From Thermoleophilaceae bacterium (lineage in GTDB: Bacteria > Actinomycetota > Thermoleophilia > Solirubrobacterales > Thermoleophilaceae), in contig DASUWY010000012.1 of NCBI GenBank assembly GCA_036378175.1, positions 33,382 through 97,381 of the forward strand: 64,000 bases of DNA. Reading direction: 5' to 3'. Within the stretch, counting starts at the first letter, position 1. The number at the start of each line of letters is the position of its first letter. Of this stretch, positions 46,026 through 56,945 are shown piece by piece. The position numbers were made by a program, and so were the translations under genes. The notes under the pieces are model-generated. The model saw only the letters and a list, made by a program, of their open reading frames with translations. It had not been told where the DNA came from and searched no databases.

Positions 46026-47515
46026 TGCCCAAGCAGGCTCCAAGCCTCGGCCGCATCCTCGCCATGGTGGTGTTCGCGCTCGGCTGCTTCGGCATCCTGC
46101 TGTTCCTGTGGGTGTCGTTCGGCGGCCCGATCCCGCTGAGGCCGAAGGGCTACGAGGTGAAGGTGAACTTCCCCGAAGCCACCACGCTCGCCAAGCAGGC
46201 GGACGTGCGGATCGCGGGCGTGAACGTGGGCAAGGTCGTGGACATGAAGCTCGACAAGGGCGGCGCGCGCACCACCGTCACGCTCGACATCCAGAAGAGC
46301 TTTGCGCCCATCCCGAAGGACACGAAGGCGATCCTGCGGCAGAAGACGCTGCTGGGCGAGACCTACGTGGAGCTGTCGCCCGGCCAGCGCGGCCCGCACG
46401 GCCGCAACATGCTCCCGGATGGCGCCACGCTCGCGAACACGCAGGTGGAGCCCACCGTCCAGCTCGACGAGATCTTCAGGTCCTTCGACGCGCCCACGCG
46501 CCAGGCGTTCCGCCAGTGGGTGCAGCAGTCGGCGCAGACGATCAACGGCCGCAGCCAGGACCTGAACGACGCTCTCGGGAACCTCCAGGGCTTCGCCGAG
46601 GACGGTGCCGGAGTGCTGGGCGTGCTCGACCGCCAGGGCGCGGACCTGCACAACCTGGTGAAGAACACGGGCGTGGTCTTCCACGCGCTCACCCAGCGCC
46701 AGGGCGTGCTGCGCCAGCTGATCGTCAACTCCAACAACGTGTTCTCCGCCACCCAGGCGCGCGACAAGGCGCTGGCGCAGGTGTTCTTCATCCTCCCCAC
46801 GTTCGAGGACGAGTCGAAGGCCACGCTGGCGCGGCTGCAGACGTTCGCTCAGAACACGCATCCGCTCGTGAACGACCTGAAGCCGGTGGCCGACCGCCTG
46901 CAGCCCACGGTGAGGGACCTCTCGGCGCTCGCGCCTCAGCTCACCACCTTCTTCAAGAACAAGCTGCCGCCCCTCATCAGCGCGGCCAAGCCGAACCTGC
47001 CGAACGGCGTGCGCTTCCTCAAGGGCGCGTCGCCGCTGATGGACGGGCTGCACACGTTCTTCCCGGAGTTCAACCCGATCCTCTCGTTCGCCAACTACTA
47101 CCAAGCGGTGCTGGCGGACTTCCTCTCGATCGGCGGCGCCGCCACGCTGTACAAGGGCGTGAGCCCGCCGGAGAACGGCGTGCAGATGCCGACCCTCAGC
47201 CAGTTCGGCGTGATCGACGACCGCTCGGTGGGGCTGAAGACCACGATCCCCACCTATGACCGCGGCAACGCGTACATCGCGCCGAACGCCTACACGCGCG
47301 CGACGAAGTTCGGCGTGATCGAGAGCTTCAGCTGCGCGAACTCGAAGACCGGCGGCGAGCAGAAGAACCCGGATCCGAACGCGAAGGAGCCGCCCTGCTA
47401 CGTGCAGCCGCCTCTCCTCTTCGACAACAAGCAGTTCCCGAACCTGCAGGCGGGCGTGGCGCCCGTGAAGCCGCCGCCCGGTCCGTACGACGGCAGCAAG
47501 CCGGCCCAGCCCTAG
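46025..47515 (+). CDS. MCE family lipid-transport protein 6 of 6
   Basis: 496 residues. N-terminal helix about 11-32; MCE domain Y-E-V-K-V-N-F-P-E-A-T-T-L, A-D-V-R-I-A-G-V-N-V-G-K-V, followed by the helical body and a C-terminal part ending in Pro/Gly. Last of six, matching the mceA-F number of canonical actinobacterial mce operons. Neither two YrbE permeases nor the ATPase (Mkl) lies in the window: upstream is tRNA-Leu, downstream a cyclase. The permease must be encoded elsewhere. Confidence 0.9.
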   Translation: MPKQAPSLGRILAMVVFALGCFGILLFLWVSFGGPIPLRPKGYEVKVNFPEATTLAKQADVRIAGVNVGKVVDMKLDKGGARTTVTLDIQKSFAPIPKDTKAILRQKTLLGETYVELSPGQRGPHGRNMLPDGATLANTQVEPTVQLDEIFRSFDAPTRQAFRQWVQQSAQTINGRSQDLNDALGNLQGFAEDGAGVLGVLDRQGADLHNLVKNTGVVFHALTQRQGVLRQLIVNSNNVFSATQARDKALAQVFFILPTFEDESKATLARLQTFAQNTHPLVNDLKPVADRLQPTVRDLSALAPQLTTFFKNKLPPLISAAKPNLPNGVRFLKGASPLMDGLHTFFPEFNPILSFANYYQAVLADFLSIGGAATLYKGVSPPENGVQMPTLSQFGVIDDRSVGLKTTIPTYDRGNAYIAPNAYTRATKFGVIESFSCANSKTGGEQKNPDPNAKEPPCYVQPPLLFDNKQFPNLQAGVAPVKPPPGPYDGSKPAQP

Positions 47516-47552
47516 CGCCGCCGCCAGAACCCGAATAGGGGACAATTCAGCC

Positions 47553-49121
47553 GTGGAGCGCGCCTACGAGTGGCTGTACCGGCGCACGGGTCGGCGGTAC
47601 CTCGACGTGATCGGGGTGATCGACTTCCTGTCCGCGGGAGTGATCTCGCTAGGCACGCTCGGGATCCTGCGGCTGTACATCCACATGTCGGACGCCCAGT
47701 TCCTGCGCATCATGATCGTGTCCGATCTGTGCATCCTGGTGGCGCTCGCCCTGGGCATGTGGACGCTGCGCGAGGACGCGCGCCGCCTGCGTCACTGGAT
47801 GGCCGGCGAGCGCGAGGGTGTGGACGTGACGGAGGTGTGGCGAGCGGCCGTGGGACTGCCGTTCCAGGTGGTGCGGCAGGGGGACAAGCGCGGGATCCTG
47901 CTCGTTGCGATTCCCGTCTCCGCCTTCGCCACGGCCGAGCTCGGTCTCCCCGTCTACAGCTTCATCTTCCTGCTGCTCGGCGCACTCGTGGCGATCGCCT
48001 ATTCGGCGATCCTCCACTTCTTCGCCGGCGAGATCGCGCTGCGGCCGGTGGTGTGCGAGCTGGCGGACAGCCTGCCGGAGGCGCACGCGCCGGGAAGCGT
48101 GGGCGTGCCGCTCCGCTGGAAGCTGCTCGGCTCGGTGCCGCTCATCAACGTGGTGACCGGGGTGGTGGTGAGCGGGCTATCGGCGGGCGACCGCGCGACG
48201 ATCGCCGGGCTCGGGCTGAGCGTGGTGGTGGCGGTGGTGGTGGCGTTCACGATCTCGCTGGAGCTGACCGTGCTCATGGCGCGCTCGGTGCTGCGGCCCG
48301 TGCGCGACCTGATCGAGGCCACCGAGCGCGTGAAGGCCGGCGACTACTCGGTGCGCGTGCCCGTGATCTCGGGAGACGAGCTGGGCACGCTCGCGCAGTC
48401 GTTCAACCAGATGATGCGCGGGCTGAGCGAGCGCGAGGCGCTGCACGAGGCATTCGCGAGCTACGTGGATCCGCAGGTGGCCCGTCGCGTGCTCGACGAG
48501 GGCACGCGCATCGACGGCGAGGAGACGGAGGTGACGATCGTCTTCGTCGACATCCGCGGCTTCACCACCTTTGCCGAGCACGCCTCGGCCCGTGAGGCGG
48601 TGGCCTACGTGAACGACTTCCTGGAGCTCGTGGTGCCGATCGTGACCCGTCACGGCGGCCACGCCAACAAGTTCGTGGGCGACGGCCTGCTCGCCGTGTT
48701 CGGCGCGCCCGCCCGGCTGCCGGACCACGCGGACCACGCCGTGGCGGCCGCTGCCGAGATGGCGGGTGCCGTGGCCGAGCGCTTCGGCGACCGGCTGCGG
48801 ATCGGGGTGGGGGTGAGCTCAGGTCCGGTGCTGGCCGGCACTGTGGGCGGCGGCGGCAAGCTCGACTTCACAGTGATCGGCGATCCGGTGAACGTGGCGG
48901 CGCGGGTGGAGGAGGTCACACGCGTGACCGGCGACACCGTCCTCGTCACCGAAGCCACGCAGGCGCTTCTGTCGGACTCGGCCCCTCCGCTCGAGGAACG
49001 CGGCGCGATCCCGCTCAAGGGGCGCCGCGATCCCGTGCGTATCTACGCAGTGGTGGACGTGGCCGCCGAAATGGTCCAAACTCGGACAGGGGCTAAGAGC
49101 GGGACGCGCAGTGGCCGATGA
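47553..49121 (+). CDS. Membrane-bound class III adenylate cyclase with HAMP domain
   Basis: 522 residues, GTG start. About six membrane helices in two groups (23-75 and 115-250), a HAMP domain (about 240-300: [14 protein letters not shown]) and a class III cyclase domain (320-500). Metal Asp in [10 protein letters not shown] near 332, the purine-selecting Lys and second Asp in N-K-F-V-G-D-G near 371, transition-state N-V-A-A-R near 448. Lys/Asp identity favours ATP over GTP. It overlaps the downstream phosphatase gene by 11 nt. Confidence 0.92.
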   Translation: MERAYEWLYRRTGRRYLDVIGVIDFLSAGVISLGTLGILRLYIHMSDAQFLRIMIVSDLCILVALALGMWTLREDARRLRHWMAGEREGVDVTEVWRAAVGLPFQVVRQGDKRGILLVAIPVSAFATAELGLPVYSFIFLLLGALVAIAYSAILHFFAGEIALRPVVCELADSLPEAHAPGSVGVPLRWKLLGSVPLINVVTGVVVSGLSAGDRATIAGLGLSVVVAVVVAFTISLELTVLMARSVLRPVRDLIEATERVKAGDYSVRVPVISGDELGTLAQSFNQMMRGLSEREALHEAFASYVDPQVARRVLDEGTRIDGEETEVTIVFVDIRGFTTFAEHASAREAVAYVNDFLELVVPIVTRHGGHANKFVGDGLLAVFGAPARLPDHADHAVAAAAEMAGAVAERFGDRLRIGVGVSSGPVLAGTVGGGGKLDFTVIGDPVNVAARVEEVTRVTGDTVLVTEATQALLSDSAPPLEERGAIPLKGRRDPVRIYAVVDVAAEMVQTRTGAKSGTRSGR

Positions 49122-50883
49122 ACAGAACATGGGGATCCGTCGCCGGCTAGCGACAGCGGTCGCGTTCGCGCTTCTCGGCGCGGCGATTGTGCCTGCGTTC
49201 GCACTGTCCGACACCAGCAGCGGGAGTGGCAGTGGCTTGCTCGGCGGCGCCGCCCCCGCCGTGACGGTTCCGACGGCGAGCGTGCCCACTCCGACCGTGC
49301 CGATCCTGCCGCCGGGCAACCCGGTGCAGCAGGTGGTGAACACGGTCGGCACCACGGTGAACAACACCGTGAACCAGGTGGCGCAGACTGTGAACAACCT
49401 GCCGACCGGTGGCGGCTCCGGCGGCGGTGGCGGCAACCCGGGAAGCGGCGGGTCGGGCAGCGGCGGCTCGGGAAGTGGCAGCAGCGGCTCGGGCGGTCAC
49501 GTGGCTTCCACCGGCGGCATCAACTTCTCCAGCGGCGGCAACACCTCCTCGCCCTCGAGGGGCGGCTCGAGCAAGGCGAAGAGCAACTCGTCCCCGTCCG
49601 GGGAGAGCGGTGGCGGCGCCGCGGCGGGCCCGAACGGGAGCGGCGCAGGAGGCGGCACCAGCGCGGCAGGCATCCTGGCGGCCGCCGACACCCGCGCCAC
49701 GAGGGATGCGGCTACGGCCCCCGCCGGCCACAAGCACAACGACTCGGTGCTCACGCGGACGGTCCACGACATCGTTCACACGCTTCCCGGCTGGCTCAAG
49801 CCGCTGCTCGTGGCCCTGGCTCTCGCGATCGTCGCGCTCGGCGCCAACTCGTTCTTCCACACCCGTCGCGCGCGTAAGCTCGCGCGCCTGCGCGACGAGC
49901 TGGTGGAGGAGGTTGGCGTGCTCCAGGCCGCGCTCCTGCCGGACGTGCCCGAGCGGCTCGGCGGCCTGGCCCTGTCCGTGGCCTACTCACCCGCGGAGGG
50001 ACCGGCGGCGGGCGGCGACTTCTATGACGTGTTCCAGCTGCGCGAGGACCGTGTGGGCATCCTCATCGGCGACATCTCCGGGCACGGCAAGCGGGCGCTC
50101 GAGCACACGAGCCTGCTGCGCTACACGCTGCGCGCCTACCTCGACGCCGGGCTCGAGCCGCGCGCGGCCATCGGCGTGGCCGGGCAGACGCTCGAGGACG
50201 ATCTCGGCGGCGACTTCGCCACGGTCGTGCTCGCGGTCTATGACTCCGAGGCCGGCACGCTCACCTACTCCACCGCCGGCCACCCGCCGCCGATCGCGCT
50301 CGGGGCCGGCAGGTTCGAGCCCGTCACCGCCTGCTCGGCGCCGCCCATCGGCGTGAACACGCGCACCGGCATCCGCCAGACCACTGTCACGCTTCCCCGC
50401 GGCACGGACCTCTGCCTCTTCACCGACGGCGTGGTGGAGGCCCGCAAGAACGGGGAGATGTTCGGGCGCGACCGGCTCACCTCGGTGCTAGACGAGCTGC
50501 GGCCGCAGCCGCGTGCGCTCGACGTGCTGCAGCGGGTGTCGAAGGAGATCGACCAGTCGAGCGACGACATGGCGGTGTGCGTGGTGAGCGTGGAGACAAA
50601 GCGCGCCGTGCCGGCCATGCGCCTCGAGGAGCTCGAGCTGCAGAAGTCCGAGGTGGACGGGCCGCATGCCCGCCGCTTCCTCGAGGACTGCGGCGTGAGC
50701 GAGGGCCGCATCGACGAGGCGCTGGCCGCTCTGCGCACCACCGCCGGCGAATTCGGCGCGGGAGTGCTTCGAGTGCGGATGGACACCTCCGACACGGTGG
50801 TGACCGTGGCGTCGCCGCCCGGCACCACCACGCAGCTGCCCGTGCTCCAGGGCGAGCGGCTGGCCGCTCCGATCGACCTCTGA
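49111..50883 (+). CDS. SpoIIE/RsbU-type PP2C phosphatase with secreted Gly/Ser-rich region
   Basis: 590 residues, GTG start. Signal-like N-terminus (8-32), Val/Pro/Thr and Gly/Ser-rich outer segment (35-205), membrane helix about 228-247, then a PPM/SpoIIE domain about 262-490 ([29 protein letters not shown]). About 95 C-terminal residues may be a degenerate regulatory domain. Such phosphatases act on anti-anti-sigma proteins in partner-switching. The overlap with the cyclase gene suggests one signalling unit. Confidence 0.9.
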   Translation: MADEQNMGIRRRLATAVAFALLGAAIVPAFALSDTSSGSGSGLLGGAAPAVTVPTASVPTPTVPILPPGNPVQQVVNTVGTTVNNTVNQVAQTVNNLPTGGGSGGGGGNPGSGGSGSGGSGSGSSGSGGHVASTGGINFSSGGNTSSPSRGGSSKAKSNSSPSGESGGGAAAGPNGSGAGGGTSAAGILAAADTRATRDAATAPAGHKHNDSVLTRTVHDIVHTLPGWLKPLLVALALAIVALGANSFFHTRRARKLARLRDELVEEVGVLQAALLPDVPERLGGLALSVAYSPAEGPAAGGDFYDVFQLREDRVGILIGDISGHGKRALEHTSLLRYTLRAYLDAGLEPRAAIGVAGQTLEDDLGGDFATVVLAVYDSEAGTLTYSTAGHPPPIALGAGRFEPVTACSAPPIGVNTRTGIRQTTVTLPRGTDLCLFTDGVVEARKNGEMFGRDRLTSVLDELRPQPRALDVLQRVSKEIDQSSDDMAVCVVSVETKRAVPAMRLEELELQKSEVDGPHARRFLEDCGVSEGRIDEALAALRTTAGEFGAGVLRVRMDTSDTVVTVASPPGTTTQLPVLQGERLAAPIDL

Positions 50884-50975
50884 CGGCGACCACCGCAGCG
50901 TCTAATCTGCGCTGCGGGGTACCGCAACCATGCGGCCGCTCGCTTGTTTGCGGGACGGCGCCTCGCATTCGCCCG

Positions 50976-52505
50976 ATGGATTCGCACGCTTCCAAACGCA
51001 CCCGCCGCTGGGCAGCCATCGCCGCAGCCGCTTTCGCGTGCGTCCTCGGGTTGCCGGCGGCCGCGCACGCGCAGCTGATGACGTTCGACGGCGCGTTCGG
51101 CTCCGGGGCGCAGCCGGGCGGCAAGTTCGCCAATGCTCAGGGGGTGGCCACGGACGCCGCGGGCCGCGTCTATGTGGCGGACCCGACGGCGGGCGACGTG
51201 GAGATCTACGACAACGCCGAGAACGGCAACCGCTACCTCGGCACGGTCGGCGGGGGCGTGCTGCGCAACCCGGAGAACGTGTTCGTGGACGGCCGCTTCA
51301 ACATCTATGTGAGCGATCCGGGACGCAACGCGATCTCGATGTTCCAGGACTTCGCCTCCGGGATGGCCGTGCAGCGCGAGTGGGGCGGCACCGGGCAGGG
51401 CCTCGGCCAGATGATGAACCCGCGCCAGCTGGTGGTGGACAAGTCCGGGATCGTCTACGTCACCGAGCGCGACAACCAGCGCGTGCAGTGGTTCAAGCCC
51501 GCCACGGGCAACACGCAGGTGCCGGTGTCCGCCTTCGGCGTGGCCAACCCGCCCATCTTCAGCAATCCGGAAGGCATCGCGATGGACGCCGCCGGGAGGA
51601 TCATCGTCAGTAACGACTCGGATACCGACGCCGCCATCCGCGTGTACACGCTCCCCGGGGCGCTGGTGACGGGCGTGGGCGCGGGACCCGGTGGCGGCGC
51701 GGGCCAGCTCGTGAATCCGAAGGACCTGCTGGAGGACCCGGCCGGCAGGCTCGTGGTGGTGGACTCCGGCAACTCGCGCCTGCAGGTGTTCGGCTCGGTG
51801 GACCAGGGCAGCCCGTTCGTGGACGCCTTCGGCGCCGACGGCTCCGGCCCCGGCCAGTTCTCGCATCCCACAGGGGTGACGCTCGGACCGGGCGGCTGGA
51901 TGTACGTCTCGGACACCGGCAACGGCCGCATCGTCCGTCTCCATTACGACGACGCCGACCGTGACGGGGTGATCGACGACTTCGACAACTGCAGGGGAGT
52001 GGCCAATCCCGACCAGCTCGACACCGATCACGACGGCGTCGGCGACGCGTGCGACCCGGACATCGACGGCGACGGCGTGCCGAACGCGCAGGATCGCTGT
52101 CCGCTCACCCACCGCGGGCCGGACCTAAATCACGATGGCTGCGCCGATCCGCGCAGCCGCATCTCCACCCCGCGCAACCGCGGGCACTACCGCGCGCGCG
52201 GAGTGTTCAAGGTGGTGACGGGCACCGCCGCGGGTGACACGCTCGGCGTGAGCTCGGTGCGGGTCGCGCTCGCCCGCAAGGCGGGATCACGCTGCCGCTG
52301 GCTCAATTCGAAGGGCCGCTTGGGTGGGGCTGCGACTTGCTCGAAGCCGCGCTACATGACGGCGAAGGGCACCGAGCACTGGTCGCTCCGCGTGAAGGTG
52401 CGCGGCCGCGGCAGCTGGCGCGTGCTCAGCCGGGCGGTGCAGAGGGGCGGCGCGGCGGAGACCGCGGTCAGCCGGCAGAACACGGTCAGTTTTTCGCTGC
52501 GGTAG
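50976..52505 (+). CDS. Secreted NHL-repeat protein with thrombospondin type 3 calcium repeats
   Basis: 509 residues. Signal peptide about 1-33 (A-A-A-H-A-Q cleavage). Six or so NHL beta-propeller blades ([44 protein letters not shown]), then Asp-rich calcium repeats ([32 protein letters not shown]) and a basic C-terminal beta domain. Likely extracellular and calcium-stabilised. Ligand unknown. Confidence 0.88.
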   Translation: MDSHASKRTRRWAAIAAAAFACVLGLPAAAHAQLMTFDGAFGSGAQPGGKFANAQGVATDAAGRVYVADPTAGDVEIYDNAENGNRYLGTVGGGVLRNPENVFVDGRFNIYVSDPGRNAISMFQDFASGMAVQREWGGTGQGLGQMMNPRQLVVDKSGIVYVTERDNQRVQWFKPATGNTQVPVSAFGVANPPIFSNPEGIAMDAAGRIIVSNDSDTDAAIRVYTLPGALVTGVGAGPGGGAGQLVNPKDLLEDPAGRLVVVDSGNSRLQVFGSVDQGSPFVDAFGADGSGPGQFSHPTGVTLGPGGWMYVSDTGNGRIVRLHYDDADRDGVIDDFDNCRGVANPDQLDTDHDGVGDACDPDIDGDGVPNAQDRCPLTHRGPDLNHDGCADPRSRISTPRNRGHYRARGVFKVVTGTAAGDTLGVSSVRVALARKAGSRCRWLNSKGRLGGAATCSKPRYMTAKGTEHWSLRVKVRGRGSWRVLSRAVQRGGAAETAVSRQNTVSFSLR

Positions 52506-52527
52506 CCCGTCACGTAGCTTTCCGGCC

Positions 52528-54039
52528 GTGAGCTATCGGGGGGCGACTCGGCTGCGGCGGCCGCTGGTGCGTGGTGCGCTCGGCACGGTTGCGTGCGGGC
52601 ACCCCCTCGCGGCGTCGGTGGGAGTCGAGATCTTCCGGGCCGGCGGGGGAGCTGTTGATGCTGCTCTCGCCACGGCGGCCGCCCTGATGGTGCTGATGCC
52701 CGAGGCGTGCGGCCTGGGGGGTGACGCTTTCATGCTCATCCGCTCGGCCTCCGGAGAGATCACCGCGGTGAACGGCAGCGGCGCTGCCGGAGCGGCCGTG
52801 GCGCCGCCGCTATCGCCCGAGGGTGCCGCCATGGCGGCCGTTCCCGGGGCCGTGGCCGCTCTGTGCGACGCGCACTCGCGCTTCGCAAACCTGCCGCTCG
52901 AGCAGGTGCTGATGCCGGCGATCGGCCTCGCGGGGGGCGGGTTCCCCATCGGCGGCGGCCTCCTGCGCATGATCGAGGAGGAGCGCCCGCTGCTCGAACG
53001 CGGCGCGCCGGGCTGGGTGTTCCTCGACCCCGGCCTGCGGCCGGGTTCGCTCGTGCGCCAGCCGGCGCTGGCCGGCCTGCTCCAGCGAATCGGGCGGCAT
53101 GGGGCGCGCGCGTTCTACGAGGGGCACTGCGCCCGGGCGCTCGAGCGCGCGGTGGGCGCGGCCGGCGGCTCGCTCGCGGCGGCCGACCTCGCCGAGCACG
53201 CGAGCGTGGTGCGCTCGCCGCTCGCCGGCTCCTACCGCGGCTTCGAGGTGGCCGTGCAGCCGCCCGTGTCGCAGGCGGTGCTCGCGCTGATGGTGCTCCA
53301 GGCGCTCGAGCGAAGCGGCGTGTCGTCCCCGGCGGATCGTGCCCACGTGCTCGTGGAGGCCGTGGAGGCGGCGTTCGCACACAAGCACGAGCTCGCGGCG
53401 GAGGGAGCCGGCGAGCGTGTATTGAGCGAGCCCCTCGTCATTGACCCGAGCCGGCCCGCTCAGCGGCTCGGCGGGCCGCGCGGCGGCCTTCACACCACCG
53501 CCGTGGCCGCGGCCGGCGCCGACGGCCAGGTGGTGTCGATGCTCGTGAGCGTCTACGACCTGTTCGGCTGCGGCGTGCTCGTGCCCGACTGTGGCTTCCT
53601 CCTGAACGATCGCCTGGCCGCTTGCCCGGCCGATCCGGACTCGCCGAACGCCCCCGCTGCCGGCAGGCGTCCCGTGCACACGCTGTCGCCGGCACTCGTG
53701 TCCGATGGGCGGAGGGCCTTCGCGCTCTGCACACCGGGCGCCGATGGCCAGGTGCAGACGCTCGCCCAGGTGATCGACGCGATCGCCACCGATGGCGCGA
53801 ACCTTCCACGCGCGCTCGACCGGCCGCGCTGGCGCTCGAGCGAGGGCCGGCTCGGGATCGAGTCGGACTACGACCCCGGGCTCATAAGCGAGCTCGAGAA
53901 GCGCGGGCACGAGCTCCTGCCAATGCCGCCCGGCGCCCCCGCGTTCGGCTCGGCGGTGGCCGGCGGGATCGACTCGCGAACCGGCACCCCGTTCGCCGCG
54001 AGCGATCCCCGCAGCGGCGCGTGGGCAGCCGCATGCTGA
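52528..54039 (+). CDS. Gamma-glutamyltranspeptidase family protein
   Basis: 503 residues, GTG start with TAGCTT 7 nt upstream. Ntn-hydrolase GGT layout: A-G-G-G-A-V-D-A-A-L-A near 38, G-L-G-G-D-A-F-M near 62, and the processing site H-T-T-A-V-A near 330, whose Thr would become the N-terminal nucleophile. G-C-G-V-L-V-P...L-N-D near 355 fits the small-subunit start. No signal peptide, so probably cytoplasmic. Substrate may not be glutathione: actinobacteria usually use mycothiol. The S-S-x-x-G-G motif of classical GGT is not clear. Confidence 0.85.
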   Translation: MSYRGATRLRRPLVRGALGTVACGHPLAASVGVEIFRAGGGAVDAALATAAALMVLMPEACGLGGDAFMLIRSASGEITAVNGSGAAGAAVAPPLSPEGAAMAAVPGAVAALCDAHSRFANLPLEQVLMPAIGLAGGGFPIGGGLLRMIEEERPLLERGAPGWVFLDPGLRPGSLVRQPALAGLLQRIGRHGARAFYEGHCARALERAVGAAGGSLAAADLAEHASVVRSPLAGSYRGFEVAVQPPVSQAVLALMVLQALERSGVSSPADRAHVLVEAVEAAFAHKHELAAEGAGERVLSEPLVIDPSRPAQRLGGPRGGLHTTAVAAAGADGQVVSMLVSVYDLFGCGVLVPDCGFLLNDRLAACPADPDSPNAPAAGRRPVHTLSPALVSDGRRAFALCTPGADGQVQTLAQVIDAIATDGANLPRALDRPRWRSSEGRLGIESDYDPGLISELEKRGHELLPMPPGAPAFGSAVAGGIDSRTGTPFAASDPRSGAWAAAC

Positions 54040-54105
54040 GTTAGCTGATGCGCCGACCCGGGTAGGGGCCCGCCTAGAGAACCCCAACGGGGAGGAGGGG
54101 GAATC

Positions 54106-54333
54106 GTGAACGAGTCCAACCACGCGCGGCGCAGGGGTTGGTACCTCTTGCTGCTCGCGCCCTTCATCGGCCTGCTGTTCCCAGGCTGGTACGCCACCAG
54201 GTCGCCCGAGCTCTTCGGCTTCCCGTTCTTCTACTGGTACCAGTTCGCCTGGGTGATCGGGGCGGCGCTGATCACGGGCCTCGTGTACGTGCTCACGCGC
54301 GCTCCTGAGAGTGACCGGGAGGACCGCGCATGA
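54106..54333 (+). CDS. DUF3311 small membrane protein
   Basis: 75 residues, GTG start after a GGAGGAGGGGG purine-rich Shine-Dalgarno. Two membrane helices with the DUF3311 pattern L-L-L-L-A-P-F-I-G-L-L-F-P-G-W-Y and F-F-Y-W-Y-Q-F-A-W-V. DUF3311 proteins are almost always encoded just before a sodium:solute symporter, as here with a 4-nt ATGA overlap, and are probably small subunits of it. Confidence 0.88.
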   Translation: MNESNHARRRGWYLLLLAPFIGLLFPGWYATRSPELFGFPFFYWYQFAWVIGAALITGLVYVLTRAPESDREDRA

Positions 54334-55910
54334 CGGTCCCGCACAACACCGATGCAGTCGCCCTGACGATCTTCGTCGTCCTGTTCGGCGCAGTCGCGTT
54401 CATGGGCTTCATCGCGGCCCGCTGGCGCCGCGGCGACCTCTCCGTGCTCGACGAGTGGGGGCTAGCCGGGCGGCGCTTCGGCAGCGTGGTCACCTGGTTC
54501 CTCCTCGGTGGCGACCTCTACACCGCCTACACCTTCATCGCGGTGCCGGCGCTCGTATACGGATCGGGCGCGGCCGGCTTCTTCGCGCTGCCGTACACGA
54601 TCATCATGTTTCCGTTCGTGTTCGTGGTGATGCCGCGGCTGTGGGCCGTCGCCCACCGACACCGCTACGTCACGCCGGCCGACTTCGTGCGCGGCCGCTA
54701 TGGCTCGCGCGGCCTCGCCACGGCCACCGCCTTCACCGGCATTCTCGCCACGATGCCCTACATCGCCCTGCAGCTCGTGGGCATCCAGGTGGTGCTCGGC
54801 GCGATGGGCGTGCATGGCGACTGGCCGCTGATCATCGCCTTCGCGGTGCTCGCCGCCTACACCTATTCGAGCGGCCTGCGCGCGCCGGCCCTGATCGCCC
54901 TCGTGAAGGACACGCTGATCTACGTGACGATCATCGTCGCGGTGATCTACATCCCGTCGAAGGTCGGCGGATTCGGCCACATCTTCAACGCGGCGGAGAA
55001 GGCGCTCCCCACCCACACCACGCCCACGGGGAAGCCCGGCGCGTTCCTGCCCACGACGCCGGCGGCGCAGCAGGCCTACGCCACGCTCGCGCTCGGTTCG
55101 GCGCTCGCGCTCTTCCTCTACCCGCACGCGGTGACCGGCGTGCTCAGCTCGAAGAGCGCCCAGGTGGTGCGGCGCAACTCGGTGGTGCTGCCCGCGTACA
55201 CGTTCCTGCTCGGCCTGATCGCGCTGCTCGGCTATATGACCATCGCGGCGGGCATCAAGCCGTCCAACCCCAACTACGCGGTGCCCGATCTGTTCGTGCA
55301 CTTCTTCCCGAGCTGGTTCACCGGCGTGGCGTTCTCGGCGATCGCGATCGGTGCGCTCGTGCCCGCCGCGATCATGTCGATCGCCGCCGCGAACCTCTTC
55401 ACGCGCAACATCTGGAAGGAGTTCGTGCACAGGAACGCCACCGCGCAGGAGGAGGCCACCACCGCGAAGATCGTGTCGCTCGTGGTGAAGATCGGAGCGC
55501 TGCTCTTCATCGTGCTCCTGCCGAACAAGTACGCGATCGACCTCCAGCTGCTCGGCGGCGTGTGGATCCTGCAGACGCTGCCGGCCGTTGTGATCGGCCT
55601 CTACACGCGCTGGTTCCACCGCTGGGCGCTGCTTGCGGGCTGGGCCGTGGGCATGGGTTGGGGCACCTGGATGGCGCAGGACTCGTCGTTCAAGACGTCC
55701 GTCTACAACCTGAACCTGTTCGGCTGGCACTTCTCCGCCTACGAGGCGGTGTTCGCACTGGTGGCGAACCTCATCGTGTCGGCGGTTCTCACGGTCGTGT
55801 TCCGTGCGGTGGGCGCGCGCGACACCGCGCCCGACGAGACGGCTCCAGAGGACTACTCGGAGTTCAGGCGAGCGCCGGCGGCGCGGCCCACGGCGGGCTT
55901 GGCGCACTGA
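54330..55910 (+). CDS. Sodium:solute symporter (monocarboxylate type)
   Basis: 526 residues, SSS family with about 13 membrane helices. Family hallmarks: W-G-L-A-G-R-R-F-G near 36, Y-T-A-Y-T-F near 63, and the G-S-A-L-A-L-F-L-Y-P-H region near 255, and A-I-M-S-I-A-A-A-N-L-F-T-R-N near 350. Paired with a DUF3311 subunit, as are MctP-like transporters for acetate, pyruvate or lactate. The C-terminus is acidic then Ala/Arg-rich. Substrate inferred only from the pairing. Confidence 0.9.
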   Translation: MTVPHNTDAVALTIFVVLFGAVAFMGFIAARWRRGDLSVLDEWGLAGRRFGSVVTWFLLGGDLYTAYTFIAVPALVYGSGAAGFFALPYTIIMFPFVFVVMPRLWAVAHRHRYVTPADFVRGRYGSRGLATATAFTGILATMPYIALQLVGIQVVLGAMGVHGDWPLIIAFAVLAAYTYSSGLRAPALIALVKDTLIYVTIIVAVIYIPSKVGGFGHIFNAAEKALPTHTTPTGKPGAFLPTTPAAQQAYATLALGSALALFLYPHAVTGVLSSKSAQVVRRNSVVLPAYTFLLGLIALLGYMTIAAGIKPSNPNYAVPDLFVHFFPSWFTGVAFSAIAIGALVPAAIMSIAAANLFTRNIWKEFVHRNATAQEEATTAKIVSLVVKIGALLFIVLLPNKYAIDLQLLGGVWILQTLPAVVIGLYTRWFHRWALLAGWAVGMGWGTWMAQDSSFKTSVYNLNLFGWHFSAYEAVFALVANLIVSAVLTVVFRAVGARDTAPDETAPEDYSEFRRAPAARPTAGLAH

Positions 55911-56006
55911 TCGCGCGAGTAGGGAGTGGGAGTAGGAGGGCGCTCGTCCGCAGGCGCTTCTCCAGCTTCGTCGCGTTTACAGCAGCAATAGGGGGATGGC
56001 TCCCAC

Positions 56007-56891
56007 CTACTCCCCCGAGACGAACTCGTGGATCGCGTCCGCCACCTGGTCGGGCGCGTCCTCCACGAGGTAGTGCCCCGCCTGCAGCTCGATCTTGTGA
56101 GCGTCGGGGAAGATCGCCTGCCACTGGTCGAGGAAGGCGGGGACGAACACGCGGTCGCGCATCCCCCAGATGAGCAGCAGCGGGACGTTCAGCTCCGAGA
56201 GCGACTCGTGGATGTGGCCCATCAGCGGCGCGCTCACGTCGTTCTCGGTGAGCGGGATGTCACGGATGAACGCGAGCGTGCCGAGGCGCGACCAGTAATC
56301 GGGGTGCGGCGCGCGGTACGCGCTCATCATCACCGGATCGTGGTTGCGGGACACCATGCCGCCGGGGATCGACTCCACGACGGCGTTCGAGGCGAGCGCG
56401 AGGATCTCGCCCAGGCCTTCGCTGCGGAACTGGCGCAGGAAGCTCGGCAGGAAGCTGGGCAGCTCCCACGCCCATGTGTTCATGGCCACCACCCGGCTCA
56501 CGCGGCCCGGCCGCTCCAGCGCGGCGGCCAGCCCGATCGGGCCACCCCAGTCGTGGCAGACGAGCGTGACGTCGTTCAGGTCGAGCTGGTCGAGCACCGC
56601 GATCGCGTTCTGCACGTGCGTGGAGAGGATGTAGCGGCGCGGCTCAGGCGGCTTGCTCGAGCGCCCGAAGCCCATGTGGTCGAACGCGATGCAGCGGTGC
56701 CCGCGCTCCGCCAGCGAGCGGATCGGTCTGCGATACATGTAGCTCCAGGTGGGATTGCCGTGGAGCATCAGGATCGGCGCGGCGTCCCGAGGGCCCTCGT
56801 CCACATAGTGGATCCGCAGATCGTCGAGATCGAGATATCGGGCCTCGTAGGGAAAGGTCCCCCCGAAGTCGCCGGCCAGGTCAGCAGACAT
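56007..56891 (-). CDS. Haloalkane dehalogenase-like alpha/beta hydrolase
   Basis: 294 residues. H-G-N-P-T-W-S-Y-M-Y-R near 44-54 is the oxyanion/halide motif; nucleophile Asp in V-C-H-D-W-G-G-P-I-G near 112-121 (a serine would make it an esterase); acid Asp in W-G-M-R-D-R-V-F near 245; base His in Q-A-G-H-Y-L near 272. The Asn and Trp halide ligands are present. Family members cleave carbon-halogen bonds, though many natural ones have unknown substrates. TATAAC 9 nt before the ATG, no Shine-Dalgarno. Confidence 0.88.
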   Translation of the reverse strand: MSADLAGDFGGTFPYEARYLDLDDLRIHYVDEGPRDAAPILMLHGNPTWSYMYRRPIRSLAERGHRCIAFDHMGFGRSSKPPEPRRYILSTHVQNAIAVLDQLDLNDVTLVCHDWGGPIGLAAALERPGRVSRVVAMNTWAWELPSFLPSFLRQFRSEGLGEILALASNAVVESIPGGMVSRNHDPVMMSAYRAPHPDYWSRLGTLAFIRDIPLTENDVSAPLMGHIHESLSELNVPLLLIWGMRDRVFVPAFLDQWQAIFPDAHKIELQAGHYLVEDAPDQVADAIHEFVSGE

Positions 56892-56945
56892 GCGCGCGGG
56901 GTTATACCTCCGCGAGCGGCGTTCGGGTAGCCTCCCGCGGGCTCG

